A DNA stretch of 44,084 bases from DATJMJ01 sp035508795 (GCA_035508795.1 DATJMJ010000011.1:1-44084), one strand, 5' to 3'. Counted from the first letter of the stretch, positions 8,520 to 16,651 are shown. A program made the numbers and translations. Notes: generated from the letters alone by a model not told the origin.

Positions 8520-10204
8520 GCCTGCTCCAGGACCGGTGCCTGCGCTCTGGCGGGGGCGGCCGCCCGTCCGGGCACGGCCTCACGCTCGGACCGGGCCCCG
8601 ATATGGCCCCGCTCCGCGGTCTCTTCGTCGTGACCGAGGATGCCGGGAGAGCGCAAGGCGAGCGCGGTCAGGACGTGCTCTTCGCTGAGGCTCCCTCCCT
8701 CGCCCGACAGGTCCGCCAGTGTCAACGCCACGCGCCGCGTCCGGACGAGGCCGCGGGCCGACAGCCTCCCCTCCTGCACCCGCCGCGCCAAAAGCCGCCT
8801 GGCTCCGGCGCTGAGCGGCGCGTACACATCGAGCATCGCAGCGGGGATCTCCGAATTGCAGCGGGCGCCCCGGTCGCGGGCTCGCTGGCGCGCCGCTGCT
8901 ACCCGGGCGGCAACCACGCTCGTCGGCTCGCTCTGGCAGGGCGCACCTCCCGGCGAGCCGCCGGCATAGCCCCGGCGGCCCGCGTCGCCAGCACAGCGGG
9001 GCGGGGCGACACTGGCTCCAAGGAGCTCGGCAACGTCGGGGCGCCGCACGCGTACCCGGATATCGAACCGGTCGAGGAGGGGCCCCGAGATGCGCGACAC
9101 GTAACGCTCGCGCTGAGCGGCCGGGCAGTGGCACGAGCCCGGCGAACCGTCCCCAGCGCAACGGCAGGCGTTCATAGCGGCGACGAGCATGAACCTGGCG
9201 GGGAAGGAGGCTGCTGCGCTCGCGCGGCAAACGACGATACGGCCTTCCTCAAGAGGCTGGCGCAGGTTGTCGAGCACCGCGCCCGGGAACTCGGCGAGCT
9301 CGTCGAGAAAAAGGACGCCCAAATGTGCGCAACTGACCTCGCCGGGCCGAAGGCGTGCCCCACCGCCGCCGATCAGTGCCACGGCAGAAGCACTGTGGTG
9401 CGGCGACCTGAAAGGCGGCACGAGACAAAGCCCGCTGACGCCGACCTGCAGCCCCGCTGCCGAGTGGACCTGGGCGACCTCGAGCGCCTCGGCGGGCGAC
9501 AACGGCGGCAACAGGCCGGGCAGGCGCAAGGCGAGCATCGTCTTGCCCGACCCCGCAGGGCCCACCAGCAGCAAATGGTGGCCGCCAGCCGCGGCAACTT
9601 CGAGGGCCCGGCGACCGAAGACCTGCCCTTTGACCTCACCCAGGTCGGGTGGCGGCGGCGGTGCCGGCGGCGCTCCAGGTGGGGGGAGGTCGGGCCAGGG
9701 CAGCTCGCCCCCGAGCACACGGGCAAGGGTTGCGAGGTCCGGCGCAACCCGTACCGCTTCGCGGCGCACCAGGGCCGCCTCCTGGGCGTTGGAGGGGGCG
9801 ACCACCACTGCTCCTGCCCTGACGGCCGCGGCCAAAGGCAGCATGCCCGGGATGGGCCGCAACGAACCGTCCAGTCCAAGCTCGGCGATGAAGGCGTGGC
9901 CGTCGAGGCAAGCCGCTGGCACCTGCCCGTCAGCCGCAAGGGTGCCGAGCGCGATCGCCAGGTCGAGGCCCGAGCCGGCCTTCCGGACTCCCGACGGCGC
10001 CAGGTTGACCGTGACCCGTTTTTGAGGCCAGCGGTAACCGCTCGAGATGATGGCCGCCCTAACGCGGTCCCTCGCCTCACGGCACGATGCGTCGGGAAGC
10101 CCGACCACCCGGAAGCCCGGCAGACCATTGGCGGCATGCACCTCGACGGCGACGGAGCGCCCTTCGACACCGACCAAAGTTGCCGATACGACCGTGGCGA
10201 TCAT
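8516..10204 (-). CDS. comM: YifB/ComM family Mg chelatase-like AAA+ ATPase
   Basis: 562 residues. ComM is a hexameric AAA+ helicase that promotes branch migration during recombination of transforming DNA. The N-terminal Lon-like domain (VEVHAANGLPGFRVVGLPD, SGVRKAGSGLDLAIA) is followed by Walker A GPAGSGKTML, Walker B FLDELAEF, a Cys-rich loop (CRCAGDGSPGSCHC) and the sensor segment SGPLLDRFDI. The ATG at 10204 has GGGGGAGGA upstream. The open frame to 10510 adds only unrelated Arg/Ser-rich residues. It is coupled by GTGA to dprA. The C-terminal ~40 residues are an Ala/Arg-rich tail. Confidence 0.95.
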   Translation of the reverse strand: MIATVVSATLVGVEGRSVAVEVHAANGLPGFRVVGLPDASCREARDRVRAAIISSGYRWPQKRVTVNLAPSGVRKAGSGLDLAIALGTLAADGQVPAACLDGHAFIAELGLDGSLRPIPGMLPLAAAVRAGAVVVAPSNAQEAALVRREAVRVAPDLATLARVLGGELPWPDLPPPGAPPAPPPPPDLGEVKGQVFGRRALEVAAAGGHHLLLVGPAGSGKTMLALRLPGLLPPLSPAEALEVAQVHSAAGLQVGVSGLCLVPPFRSPHHSASAVALIGGGGARLRPGEVSCAHLGVLFLDELAEFPGAVLDNLRQPLEEGRIVVCRASAAASFPARFMLVAAMNACRCAGDGSPGSCHCPAAQRERYVSRISGPLLDRFDIRVRVRRPDVAELLGASVAPPRCAGDAGRRGYAGGSPGGAPCQSEPTSVVAARVAAARQRARDRGARCNSEIPAAMLDVYAPLSAGARRLLARRVQEGRLSARGLVRTRRVALTLADLSGEGGSLSEEHVLTALALRSPGILGHDEETAERGHIGARSEREAVPGRAAAPARAQAPVLEQA

Positions 10205-10319
10205 GCCTGTCCTCCCCCGTTGAGCGGATCTGCGGGTGTTTATTCGGGGAGGCCACAGCTGGCCACGAGCAAGCCCAACCTTACCGGAGGCCTGTGACGG
10301 GCTCGTCGGGGCCCGAAGG

Positions 10320-10325
10320 TACCTT
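10320..10325 (+). promoter_or_regulatory. -10 element of the zinc-knuckle gene
   Basis: TACCTT, a TAnnnT hexamer, ends 6 nt before the GTG at 10332; no Shine-Dalgarno is present. A weak TGAC core lies about 20 bp upstream. It suggests a leaderless transcript. Confidence 0.35.
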
Positions 10326-10331
10326 GGGTAA

Positions 10332-10655
10332 GTGCCCAGGTCGACCAGGAAGCGCAGCGACCGTCGCCGTGGCACGCTCCATCGAGCTACTCGGGCGCAC
10401 AGCCTGCCCGAGGTCGTAGAGCTCAACGTCGGAACCGGGCGGGGCGAGCCGGACGCCGGCATGGGGGGCGCCGCAGAAGTGCGCCGGGTGAGCCCGGCGC
10501 AGGCGACCAAGACTTACCTTTGCCCGGGCTGCCAACAGCAGATCTCCGTTGGGACCGCTCACGTGGTGATCGTCCCGCTCGACGCTCCCGACCTCCGCCG
10601 GCACTGGCACGCCTCGTGCTGGGCACTGCGTGACCGCAGGCGCCCCGGGCACTGA
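10332..10655 (+). CDS. small Cys/His-rich (zinc-knuckle-like) actinobacterial protein
   Basis: 107 residues with a basic N-terminus (PRSTRKRSDRRRG). The C-terminal half contains TYLCPGC, then GTAHVVIVP, then RRHWHASCW, that is CxxC plus H and HWHxxCW, a likely zinc-binding module. I recognise this as a small protein conserved in actinobacteria, sometimes annotated as an ATP/GTP-binding protein although no P-loop is visible here. Function is unknown. GTG 10332 is supported by the -10 element 6 nt upstream; an internal ATG at 10461 is an alternative that would lose the basic segment. It is divergent from comM and convergent with yraN. Confidence 0.7.
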   Translation: MPRSTRKRSDRRRGTLHRATRAHSLPEVVELNVGTGRGEPDAGMGGAAEVRRVSPAQATKTYLCPGCQQQISVGTAHVVIVPLDAPDLRRHWHASCWALRDRRRPGH

Positions 10656-10728
10656 GCGCCGGCCCCACCAACCTGCCCTGGGGGCTTGTTGCCGGCGCAG
10701 GGGACGCCCGGGCCCAACCGTGCAGCGG

Positions 10729-11166
10729 CTAAAAGGCCCCCTCGAGCACTTCGATCTTGTCCCCGAGCACGCAGGCCACGTCGAAGCGCACCCCGCCACC
10801 GGCCCGGCGCCCCTCTTGCCTGTCACGGGCTGCCTGCAGTTGCGCAGCCGCCTGGGCACCGGGCGCTGCTTGCCCCTTTGGCGCCGCCTGCACCCCGGGC
10901 GCCGCCTGCTCGTCAAACCAACGAGCTGCCAGCCGCCGGAGGCGCGCTTGCTTCTTGAAGCCAACGGCCTCTGCCGGAGTGCCGAAAGCCAATGACGACC
11001 TGGACTTGACCTCGCAAAAAACCGTCAGCCGCCCCATGCGGGCGATGATGTCGACCTCACCGTCACGACAGGACCAGTTCCGTGCCACCACCGTGTAACC
11101 CCTGGCCGAGTACCAGGCGGCCGCCTGCGCCTCGCCAAGGAGGCCCGTCACCCGGGCGGACGTCAC
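10729..11166 (-). CDS. YraN family (UPF0102) putative endonuclease
   Basis: 145 residues from GTG 11166; the frame is open to a TTG at 11226. The family has a PD-(D/E)xK-like fold and usually lies next to comM/dprA as here. Visible features are GLLGEAQAAAWYSARGYTVVARNW, the DGEVDII acid pair and FCEVKSR, then the PAEAVGFKKQARLRRLA helix and RFDVACV. A low-complexity insertion of about 35 residues with QAAP-type repeats (EQAAPG, PKGQAAPG, AQAAAQLQAA) separates the core from the last strand, making it longer than the usual ~120. The start is uncertain, as another GTG lies at 11151. Confidence 0.85.
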   Translation of the reverse strand: MTSARVTGLLGEAQAAAWYSARGYTVVARNWSCRDGEVDIIARMGRLTVFCEVKSRSSLAFGTPAEAVGFKKQARLRRLAARWFDEQAAPGVQAAPKGQAAPGAQAAAQLQAARDRQEGRRAGGGVRFDVACVLGDKIEVLEGAF

Positions 11167-11309
11167 GGTCCGCGAAATCGGTTGTGGTCCCACGCCCGAA
11201 AGCCTGCCAGGACCCAGTGACCGCAACCGCCGCAGCGCACCTTTGTACGGCCCGGGCGCCGCGCACAGCCCGTACGCCCTGCGAGGCTCGCCAGTTCAGG
11301 CGGCCGGGG

Positions 11310-11603
11310 TCACAACTCCTTTTCCGGGAGCTCCTCGACGTTGACATCCTTGAAGGTGACCACCCGGACGTTTGAGACGAAGCGGGCGGGCCGGTACATG
11401 TCCCAGACCCATGCGTCGGCGAGCTTCACCTCGAAGTAGGTCCGGGGGCCGTCCGAACGTGCTTCCATCTGGACATCGTTTGCCAGGTAGAAGCGCCGTT
11501 CTGTCTCCACGACGTAGCGGAACATTGGCAGTACGGCCCGGTACTCCTGAAAAAGTGCCAACTCGATCTCGGTTTCGTACCGTTCGAGGTCTTCAGCGCT
11601 CAT
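11310..11603 (-). CDS. DUF2469 family protein
   Basis: 97 residues, MSAEDLERYETEIELALFQEY onward, a compact acidic protein with FYLANDVQ and KLADAWVWDMYRP blocks. The family is nearly restricted to actinobacteria and its function is unknown. It normally sits between rplS/rnhB and yraN, as here. The ATG at 11603 is chosen over the in-frame GTG at 11609. TAGGAGG (11617-11611) is 7 nt from the ATG but only 1 nt from the GTG. Confidence 0.9.
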   Translation of the reverse strand: MSAEDLERYETEIELALFQEYRAVLPMFRYVVETERRFYLANDVQMEARSDGPRTYFEVKLADAWVWDMYRPARFVSNVRVVTFKDVNVEELPEKEL

Positions 11604-11610
11604 TCGCACT

Positions 11611-11617
11611 CCTCCTA
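11611..11617 (-). promoter_or_regulatory. ribosome-binding site of the DUF2469 gene
   Basis: Minus-strand TAGGAGG, a near-perfect anti-16S sequence, 7 nt before ATG 11603. It decides the start against GTG 11609. Confidence 0.7.
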
Positions 11618-11758
11618 GGTGTGGGCCGTTAACTAAATGGTACGGCCTTCCCGGCCTCGGAGCGGTTATGCCCGGGCGGCCAACGATTTAAGGGGCGGCC
11701 GGCCCACCGGCGGCGGGCCGTTCGGGGGCCCGGGCGAGGTGCCGGCGAAGCTGCACGC

Positions 11759-12109
11759 CTAGTGGGGGGCGCGCTTCTCCCGTATCTTGGCGGCCTTGCC
11801 GACACGTTCGCGCAGGTAATAGAGCTTCGCTCGACGCACGTCGCCCTGGGTGACCACCTCGACTCGGGCGATCGACGGAGAGTGCAGGGGCCATGTCCGC
11901 TCGACGCCGACCCCGGAGCTCACTTTGCGGACCGTGAACGTCTCGCGCAGACCGGACCCCTTGCGCGCTATCACTGCTCCTTGGAAGGCCTGGACTCGCT
12001 CCCGGTTGCCCTCCACCACCCGCACATGGACCCTCACTGTGTCCCCGGGGGAAAACTCGGGGACGTCGTCACGCAAGCTCTCACGGTCGATCAGGTCGGT
12101 CGGGCCCAT
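11759..12109 (-). CDS. rplS: 50S ribosomal protein L19
   Basis: 116 residues, the normal length. L19 sits at the 30S-50S interface. Signature parts are DDVPEFSPGDTVRVHVRV, ERVQAFQGAVIARKGSGLRETFTVRKVS, GVGVERTWPLHSPSIARVEV and RRAKLYYLRE. The start at 12109 (MGPTDLIDRES) lies inside the 3' end of trmD, a 29-bp overlap. Another ATG at 12130 would overlap further. The longer frame to 12460 is the antisense-free shadow of trmD. No good ribosome-binding site is seen, so translation probably depends on coupling with trmD. Confidence 0.95.
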   Translation of the reverse strand: MGPTDLIDRESLRDDVPEFSPGDTVRVHVRVVEGNRERVQAFQGAVIARKGSGLRETFTVRKVSSGVGVERTWPLHSPSIARVEVVTQGDVRRAKLYYLRERVGKAAKIREKRAPH

Positions 12110-12848
12110 AAGCCGCACAGGATACTTCATCGAAGCCAAACTCAGCGAGTAGAGCGCGCTCTTGGGGTGAAAGGCCGCCTCTCCTGGCGACCAGGTCGGG
12201 CCGGCGCTCCAGCGTCCGGGCAATTGCCGCCGCCCGCCTCCACCTCGAAACCCGCTCGTGGTGCCCCGACAGGAGCACTTCGGGTACCGGCCAGCCCCGG
12301 AACTCGGCGGGCCGAGTGTACTGGGGGTACTCCAATAGCCCCTCGACGAAGCTCTCTTCGTCGCCGGAGGCCTCGTTGCCCATGACCCCCGGCACGAGCC
12401 GCCCAACGGCCTCGAGGACGACGAGGGCAGCCGCTTCCCCGCCGGCAAGCACGTAGTCACCGATGGAGAGCTCCCCGTCGACGAGGTGATCGGCGACCCG
12501 CTGGTCGACGCCCTCGTAGCGCCCGCAGAGCAGGGAGAAGCTTCCGCCCTCGGCGAGCTCGCGGGCCATCGCCTGGTCGAAGCGGCGCCCCCCCGGGCCG
12601 AGAAGGAAAAGAGGGCGTACGGGGCCCTTCGACTCGACGGCTGCGAACAACGGCTCCGGGGCCAGTACCATGCCCGCCCCCCCGCCGAAGGGGCTGTCGT
12701 CGACGCTCCGGTGCGGGCCTTTGGCCCCCGCTCGCAGGTCGTGGACCACTATGTCGAGCTCGCCGCTGCGCACGGCTTTGCCAAGCAAGCTGGCGTTGCA
12801 CCAGCTCGTGACGAGCTCGGGGAAGATCGTGAAGATCTCTGCTCGCAT
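12081..12848 (-). CDS. trmD: tRNA (guanine37-N1)-methyltransferase
   Basis: 255 residues. TrmD methylates G37 of tRNAs with SAM and prevents frameshifting. It shows MRAEIFTIFPEL, DLRAGAKGPHRSVDDSPFGGGAGMV, LCGRYEGVDQRV, the trefoil-knot SIGDYVLAGGE, and the conserved PQYTRP and EVLLSGHH. ATG 12848 is chosen because family members start M-R-x-x-IFTIFPE. A GTG at 12854 overlapping the rimM stop (GTGA) would add two residues and is equally possible. It sits in the standard rpsP-KH-rimM-trmD-rplS operon. Confidence 0.96.
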   Translation of the reverse strand: MRAEIFTIFPELVTSWCNASLLGKAVRSGELDIVVHDLRAGAKGPHRSVDDSPFGGGAGMVLAPEPLFAAVESKGPVRPLFLLGPGGRRFDQAMARELAEGGSFSLLCGRYEGVDQRVADHLVDGELSIGDYVLAGGEAAALVVLEAVGRLVPGVMGNEASGDEESFVEGLLEYPQYTRPAEFRGWPVPEVLLSGHHERVSRWRRAAAIARTLERRPDLVARRGGLSPQERALLAEFGFDEVSCAAYGPDRPDRP

Positions 12849-12850
12849 GG

Positions 12851-13330
12851 TCACAAATCGAACAGGCCCGAAGGCACATCGACCGTCACCTGGCCCGGAG
12901 CAGCCGAAAGTACGAAGCGCAACGGCACCAAAGCCCCCGTGTCGAGCACCAGTAGGTCGCTTGCCGGGTTGGCTTGGACCGAGACGACCGTGCCCCGTTG
13001 CTCACCGTCGACGCTGACCACTTTGGAACCGATCAGCTCGTGCACCCAAAGGCCCTCCGCCCCGTTCTCCGCTTCGGCCTGCAGGACAGCGCCCTTAAGT
13101 GCCTCCGCCTGCTCACGGCTGCCGACCCCGGAGAACCGGACGACCCAGTGGCTGATATGAGGCCCGGACTTGCCAGGGACCGGTCTGGATGACTCCACGA
13201 CGAGCCGTCCCTGCTTGGTCTCGAAGGTGCTCCCGGGGCCCAGCCTGCTCGCAACGTTGCTGACCAGCTGCACCACGACCTCACCGTGCAGGCCGTGGGC
13301 CCTACCCACGTACCCGATCTCGAGGAGCAC
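12851..13330 (-). CDS. rimM: ribosome maturation factor RimM
   Basis: 159 residues. RimM assists 30S head assembly through S19. The N-terminal beta-barrel begins LEIGYVGRAHGLHGEVVVQL, followed by the middle segment VRFSGVGSREQAEALKG, and the PRC-barrel half ELIGSKVVSVDGEQRGTVVS, LLVLDTGALVPLRFVL and VDVPSGLFDL. The start is a GTG 6 bp after the KH gene stop. Order and spacing are the usual operon. Confidence 0.95.
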   Translation of the reverse strand: MLLEIGYVGRAHGLHGEVVVQLVSNVASRLGPGSTFETKQGRLVVESSRPVPGKSGPHISHWVVRFSGVGSREQAEALKGAVLQAEAENGAEGLWVHELIGSKVVSVDGEQRGTVVSVQANPASDLLVLDTGALVPLRFVLSAAPGQVTVDVPSGLFDL

Positions 13331-13336
13331 GGCAGG

Positions 13337-13606
13337 TCAGTCGGCTATGTCGACAAGGACCTCTTCGCCGTCGCGAGCAGCGGCGGCTCGGGTGACCGCC
13401 CGAATGGCCTGGGCAGTGCGCCCTCGCCGCCCGATCACGCGCCCGACATCGTCGGGGGCCACCTCCAGCCGGAGCCTCACGGGCTGGCCGTACCCGCCGG
13501 TTGTGACGACTCCTACGGCATCGGGCTCGTCGACGATCTGGCGAACGATGTACTCGAGGACCGCCGTGGCCGTCCCACCTGGGATCCTGTTGAAGGGGTC
13601 GCTCAT
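13337..13606 (-). CDS. khpA: KH-domain RNA-binding protein (KhpA/YlqC-like)
   Basis: 89 residues, a single KH domain. The GxxG loop is visible as GRVIGRRG followed by RTAQAIRAVTRAAA, preceded by VRLRLEVAPDD. In other bacteria KhpA with KhpB binds many RNAs and affects cell size and division. The ATG at 13606 overlaps the rpsP stop (ATGA). The upstream part of the open frame (to 13759) is a shadow of rpsP. Position between rpsP and rimM is the classic one, so identification is strong; the symbol is by family and position. Confidence 0.92.
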   Translation of the reverse strand: MSDPFNRIPGGTATAVLEYIVRQIVDEPDAVGVVTTGGYGQPVRLRLEVAPDDVGRVIGRRGRTAQAIRAVTRAAAARDGEEVLVDIAD

Positions 13607-13932
13607 TTGGTTTTGGCGGCAGCATTGGCGCGGGCCGCCGTGCCACCGGTTGCCGGTGAAGCAGCCGTCGCCGATGCGGCTGCCGGCCGCTCGATCAGGC
13701 CCTGCTCGATCAGGATGCGCCGCACGCGGTCGGTGGGCTGCGCCCCCTCCTTGAGCCACCGCGCGACGCGCTCGGGTTTCAGGACGACCTTGCCTTCGCT
13801 CTGGCGCGGGGCATAGCTGCCTACGATTTCGATGAACCGCCCATCTCGCGGAGAACGGCTGTCAGCGGCCACCACACGGTATGTCGGTTGTTTTGTCTTG
13901 CCCATCCTCATGAGGCGCAGCTTGACTGCCAT
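13603..13932 (-). CDS. rpsP: 30S ribosomal protein S16
   Basis: 109 residues. S16 is an early assembly protein of the 30S body. Typical features are KLRLMRMGKTKQPTYRVVAADSR, PRDGRFIEIVGSYAPRQ, ERVARWLKEGAQPTDRVRRIL. The last ~25 residues are an Ala/Thr-rich tail, a common actinobacterial feature. It is coupled to the KH gene by ATGA. Upstream lie three small hairpins before ffh. Confidence 0.96.
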   Translation of the reverse strand: MAVKLRLMRMGKTKQPTYRVVAADSRSPRDGRFIEIVGSYAPRQSEGKVVLKPERVARWLKEGAQPTDRVRRILIEQGLIERPAAASATAASPATGGTAARANAAAKTK

Positions 13933-13960
13933 TTGGTTTGTTCAGTCTCTTTCGTACTTA

Positions 13961-13976
13961 CCGGTGCTGTCACCGG
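13961..13976 (-). other. hairpin in the rpsP leader
   Basis: CCGGTG-ACAG-CACCGG on the minus strand, a perfect 6-bp stem with a 4-nt loop, about 28 nt upstream of the rpsP start. Could be a leader structure; no T-tract. Confidence 0.35.
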
Positions 13977-13981
13977 TGCCT

Positions 13982-13995
13982 TGCCGCTTGCGGCA
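13982..13995 (-). other. hairpin between ffh and rpsP
   Basis: TGCCGC-AA-GCGGCA, a perfect 6-bp palindromic arm pair with only two bases between the arms; in RNA the loop would be wider. It is adjacent to the rpsP leader hairpin. Role unknown. Confidence 0.3.
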
Positions 13996-14047
13996 CCCAC
14001 CGCCCGCTCAAAAGGCTGCTCGTGGACCAGGTGAGTCTACGCTACTC

Positions 14048-14063
14048 GGGCGGCTCACCGCCC
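14048..14063 (-). terminator. possible ffh terminator hairpin
   Basis: GGGCGG-TGAG-CCGCCC, a perfect 6-bp GC stem with a tetraloop, begins 23 nt after the ffh stop. It has no following T-run, which is common for actinobacterial terminators but makes the call weak. Confidence 0.3.
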
Positions 14064-14086
14064 AGCGCGGCCCCAGGACCTGGGGG

Positions 14087-15430
14087 TCAGCGCCGCTTCT
14101 TGCGTTTGGCAGCCGACTTCTTCGCGCTCGAACGCCGTGTCATGGCAGCGAGGCCCGGGACCTGGCGCATATAGGCCTGGACTTGCTTGAAACGGTCGAG
14201 GAGCTCGTTGACATCTTGGACGGTGGTGCCGGAGCCGGCCGCTATGCGGGACCGGCGGCTGCCGTTGATTATCGAGGGTTCGGCCCTTTCTTCCGGCGTC
14301 ATGGAATGGATAATGGCTTCGACCGGCTTCAACATCGAGTCGTCGACCTGGGCGTTGCGCACTTCCTTAGGCACCATCGGCAACATCCCGATCAGGCCGG
14401 AAAGTGGGCCCATCTTCTTCACCGACTGCAACTGCTCCAGGAAATCGTCGAGGCCGAAACGGCCCTGAGCGATCTTGGCGACAGCCTTTTCGGCGTCCTC
14501 ACGTTCGATGGCCTGCTCGGCGCGGTCGATCAGGGTGAGCACGTCGCCCATGCCGAGGATCCGTCCGGCCATCCGATCGGGGTGGAACTGCTCGAAGTCT
14601 TCGAGCTTCTCCCCCGTCGATGCAAAGGCGATCGGCCGTCCCACCACCTCTTTGACCGATAGCGCCGCTCCCCCGCGTGCGTCGCCGTCGACCTTTGTCA
14701 GGATTGCCGCGTCGAGCTGGAGCGCCTTGTGGAAAGCCTCCGCCGTGGTGACGGCGTCCTGGCCCGTCATGGCATCGATCACCAAGAAGGTGTAGTGGGG
14801 CTGGACCGCCTCGGCGATCTCGCTCACCTGCGCCATCATCTCGGGGTCGATGTGGAGCCGGCCTGCCGTGTCGACTATCAGGACATCCCGACCGACACGG
14901 ACGGCCTCTGCCAGCCCTTTCTTGGCGACGGTGACAGGGTCCGAGACCTCCGAAAAAACGGGGACGCTCACCTGCCTGCCGAGCACCCGCAGCTGCTCGA
15001 CGGCGGCAGGCCGCTGAAGGTCTGCGCCCACGAGCAAGGGGTTCCGGCCCTGCTGTTTGAACCAGCGAGCCAGCTTGGCGGCCACCGTCGTCTTGCCTGC
15101 ACCTTGAAGGCCTGCGAGCAGCACCACTGTCGGCGGCCTCGATGCGTAGGTGACCTTGAGAGCGGTGCCGCCAAGTGCTCGCACCAGCTCGTCGTTTACC
15201 GCCTTTACAACCTGCTGCCCGGGTGTGAGGCTCCGGGCGAGGTCGGCGCCGACGAGGTCTTCACGCAGCCGCGAAACTACGTCCCGGACAACGAGGAGGT
15301 TTACGTCCGCTTCGAGGAGCGCAGTGCGGATCTCGCGGAGGGCTTCGTCTACGTCCTCCTGCCCCAACCGCCCGCGGCCGCGCAGCCGCGTAAAAATGCC
15401 TTCGAAGCGGTCGGAAAGCGTCTCGAACAT
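14087..15430 (-). CDS. ffh: signal recognition particle protein Ffh (SRP54)
   Basis: 447 residues. Ffh with 4.5S RNA delivers membrane proteins to FtsY. The N domain is about 1-95. The G domain has G1 GLQGAGKTT, G2-side DLQRPAAVEQL, G3 DTAGRLHID, G4 TKVDGDARGG and a final SGEKLED-type STGEKLEDFE. The M domain is Met-rich (KKMGPLSGLIGMLPM) with the SRRSRIAAGSGTTVQDVNELL RNA-binding motif. It ends in a Lys/Arg tail. A TAGCAT -10-like hexamer lies 9 nt before the ATG (15445-15440), suggesting a very short leader. Confidence 0.97.
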   Translation of the reverse strand: MFETLSDRFEGIFTRLRGRGRLGQEDVDEALREIRTALLEADVNLLVVRDVVSRLREDLVGADLARSLTPGQQVVKAVNDELVRALGGTALKVTYASRPPTVVLLAGLQGAGKTTVAAKLARWFKQQGRNPLLVGADLQRPAAVEQLRVLGRQVSVPVFSEVSDPVTVAKKGLAEAVRVGRDVLIVDTAGRLHIDPEMMAQVSEIAEAVQPHYTFLVIDAMTGQDAVTTAEAFHKALQLDAAILTKVDGDARGGAALSVKEVVGRPIAFASTGEKLEDFEQFHPDRMAGRILGMGDVLTLIDRAEQAIEREDAEKAVAKIAQGRFGLDDFLEQLQSVKKMGPLSGLIGMLPMVPKEVRNAQVDDSMLKPVEAIIHSMTPEERAEPSIINGSRRSRIAAGSGTTVQDVNELLDRFKQVQAYMRQVPGLAAMTRRSSAKKSAAKRKKRR

Positions 15431-15531
15431 TGGCAGGCCATGCTACCGCCGGCCGATCCTGGCACCGCCTCGCACCCTCGCCTCCGCACCATCGCCTCCG
15501 CCAAATGCGTGGCCCGTAATACGCCCGCGGC

Positions 15532-16530
15532 TTGGTTTGGGACGTTCGGCGGCGAGAAAGCGAGGAGCTGGTTGCCTATTTCATATACTCTCATGCTATC
15601 TCGCTGCCAGAGCTTCTCTCCAACCAGTATGGGGTCGCCTCCTACGACCAGCTGATCGCTGGCGGCGCCAGCCCGCGCAAGATCGCCAGTGCCAGGGAAC
15701 AAGGCTGGCTGGAGCGGCGTGGCCGCTGGCTGGTCGTCGACCGTCGGTGGTCCTCGCCGGGGCCTGGTCTTGTGTGGCGACGGGAGCTGAGCGCGGCTTT
15801 GTGCGCACTGCCCCCTGGCCAAAGGCGCTCGGCGGTCGTTTTCCGCCGGTCAGCTGCGGGGTTGTGGGGCATGGACGGAGCCACGTGCCACGTGGTCGAG
15901 CTGGCGGTCAGCTCTGGCCGGCCGAGCCTCGGCCACATCCATTTCCTGGGATCTCTCCGTGAGCGCGACCGCGACTTGGTCGACGGGCTCCCGGTGACGT
16001 CTATAGCCAGGACGCTCCTTGACCTCGGCCAGATCGTCGACATCGGGGCTCTCGAGCGAGCGTTCGAGTGGGCGCTCCGTGAACGCCACGCTACAACGGC
16101 CGAGCTCGGCGACGCCCTGGCACTAATGAAAGGAGCCCCCGGGACGGGCGCCCTCCGCCAGCTGCTCGCCGTGCGTCCCGAGGCAACGCCGCCGACCGAA
16201 AGCGATGCGGAAACCCTCTTCGTCCAAGTGGCCCGCCGGGCCGGGCTACCGAGCCCCGAGCGCCAGTTCGAGCTGGTAACCGCGGCGGGCAAGTTCCGGC
16301 TCGACTTTGCGTGGCCGGCCCGGGCGCTCGCGGTCGAGGTGGACGGCGCCGCCAGTCACGCGAACCGGCAAGCCTGGGCCCGTGACCTGCGCCGGCAAAA
16401 CCGGGTCCTGCTGGAGCTGGAAGGCTGGACGCTCCTACGGTTCAGCTGGGATGACGTCGCCCTTGAGAGGTTCCGGCCGGCGACAATTGCACGACTGAGG
16501 GACGCTTGGAGGCTCGTGCTCACACGGTGA
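15532..16530 (+). CDS. AbiEi-like N-terminal / DUF559 nuclease-like protein
   Basis: Up to 332 residues. The N-terminal part (YGVASYDQLIAGGASPRKIASAREQGWLERRGRWL) resembles the winged-helix of AbiEi-type regulators. The C-terminus (about 235-332) resembles DUF559/Vsr-like PD-(D/E)xK nucleases: RLDFAWP, LAVEVDGAASH, then RQNRVLLELEGWTLLRFSWDDV. Proteins of this two-part design are abundant in actinobacteria and their function is unknown. The start is unclear. The frame opens at TTG 15532, but a TATACT hexamer (15584-15589) lies downstream and homology starts around 15604 (LPELLS), where only a CTG is available. It is monocistronic and divergent from ffh. Confidence 0.7.
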   Translation: MVWDVRRRESEELVAYFIYSHAISLPELLSNQYGVASYDQLIAGGASPRKIASAREQGWLERRGRWLVVDRRWSSPGPGLVWRRELSAALCALPPGQRRSAVVFRRSAAGLWGMDGATCHVVELAVSSGRPSLGHIHFLGSLRERDRDLVDGLPVTSIARTLLDLGQIVDIGALERAFEWALRERHATTAELGDALALMKGAPGTGALRQLLAVRPEATPPTESDAETLFVQVARRAGLPSPERQFELVTAAGKFRLDFAWPARALAVEVDGAASHANRQAWARDLRRQNRVLLELEGWTLLRFSWDDVALERFRPATIARLRDAWRLVLTR

Positions 16531-16651
16531 GCAGCTCCTGCCCACGAGCGGGCCGGGAGCGCCGCCTCGGGACGGGCGAGCGGGCCCATGAGCAAAGAGC
16601 ACTCCGAGCCCCATCTTCGCAGGGAGGCCCTCACGCCCTCACGCCCTCAAC

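Noticed and set aside
8324..10297. Long plus-strand open frame (657 codons) opposite comM/dprA
   Set aside because: Antisense shadow of high-GC genes. The translation is Arg/Gly/Pro-rich without any motif, while the minus strand encodes complete ComM and DprA motifs.
10656..10698. Terminator from GCGCCGG/CCGGCGC arms between the zinc-knuckle gene and yraN
   Set aside because: The arms are only 7 bp with a loop of about 29 nt and no T-tract; chance pairing is likely in GC-rich sequence.
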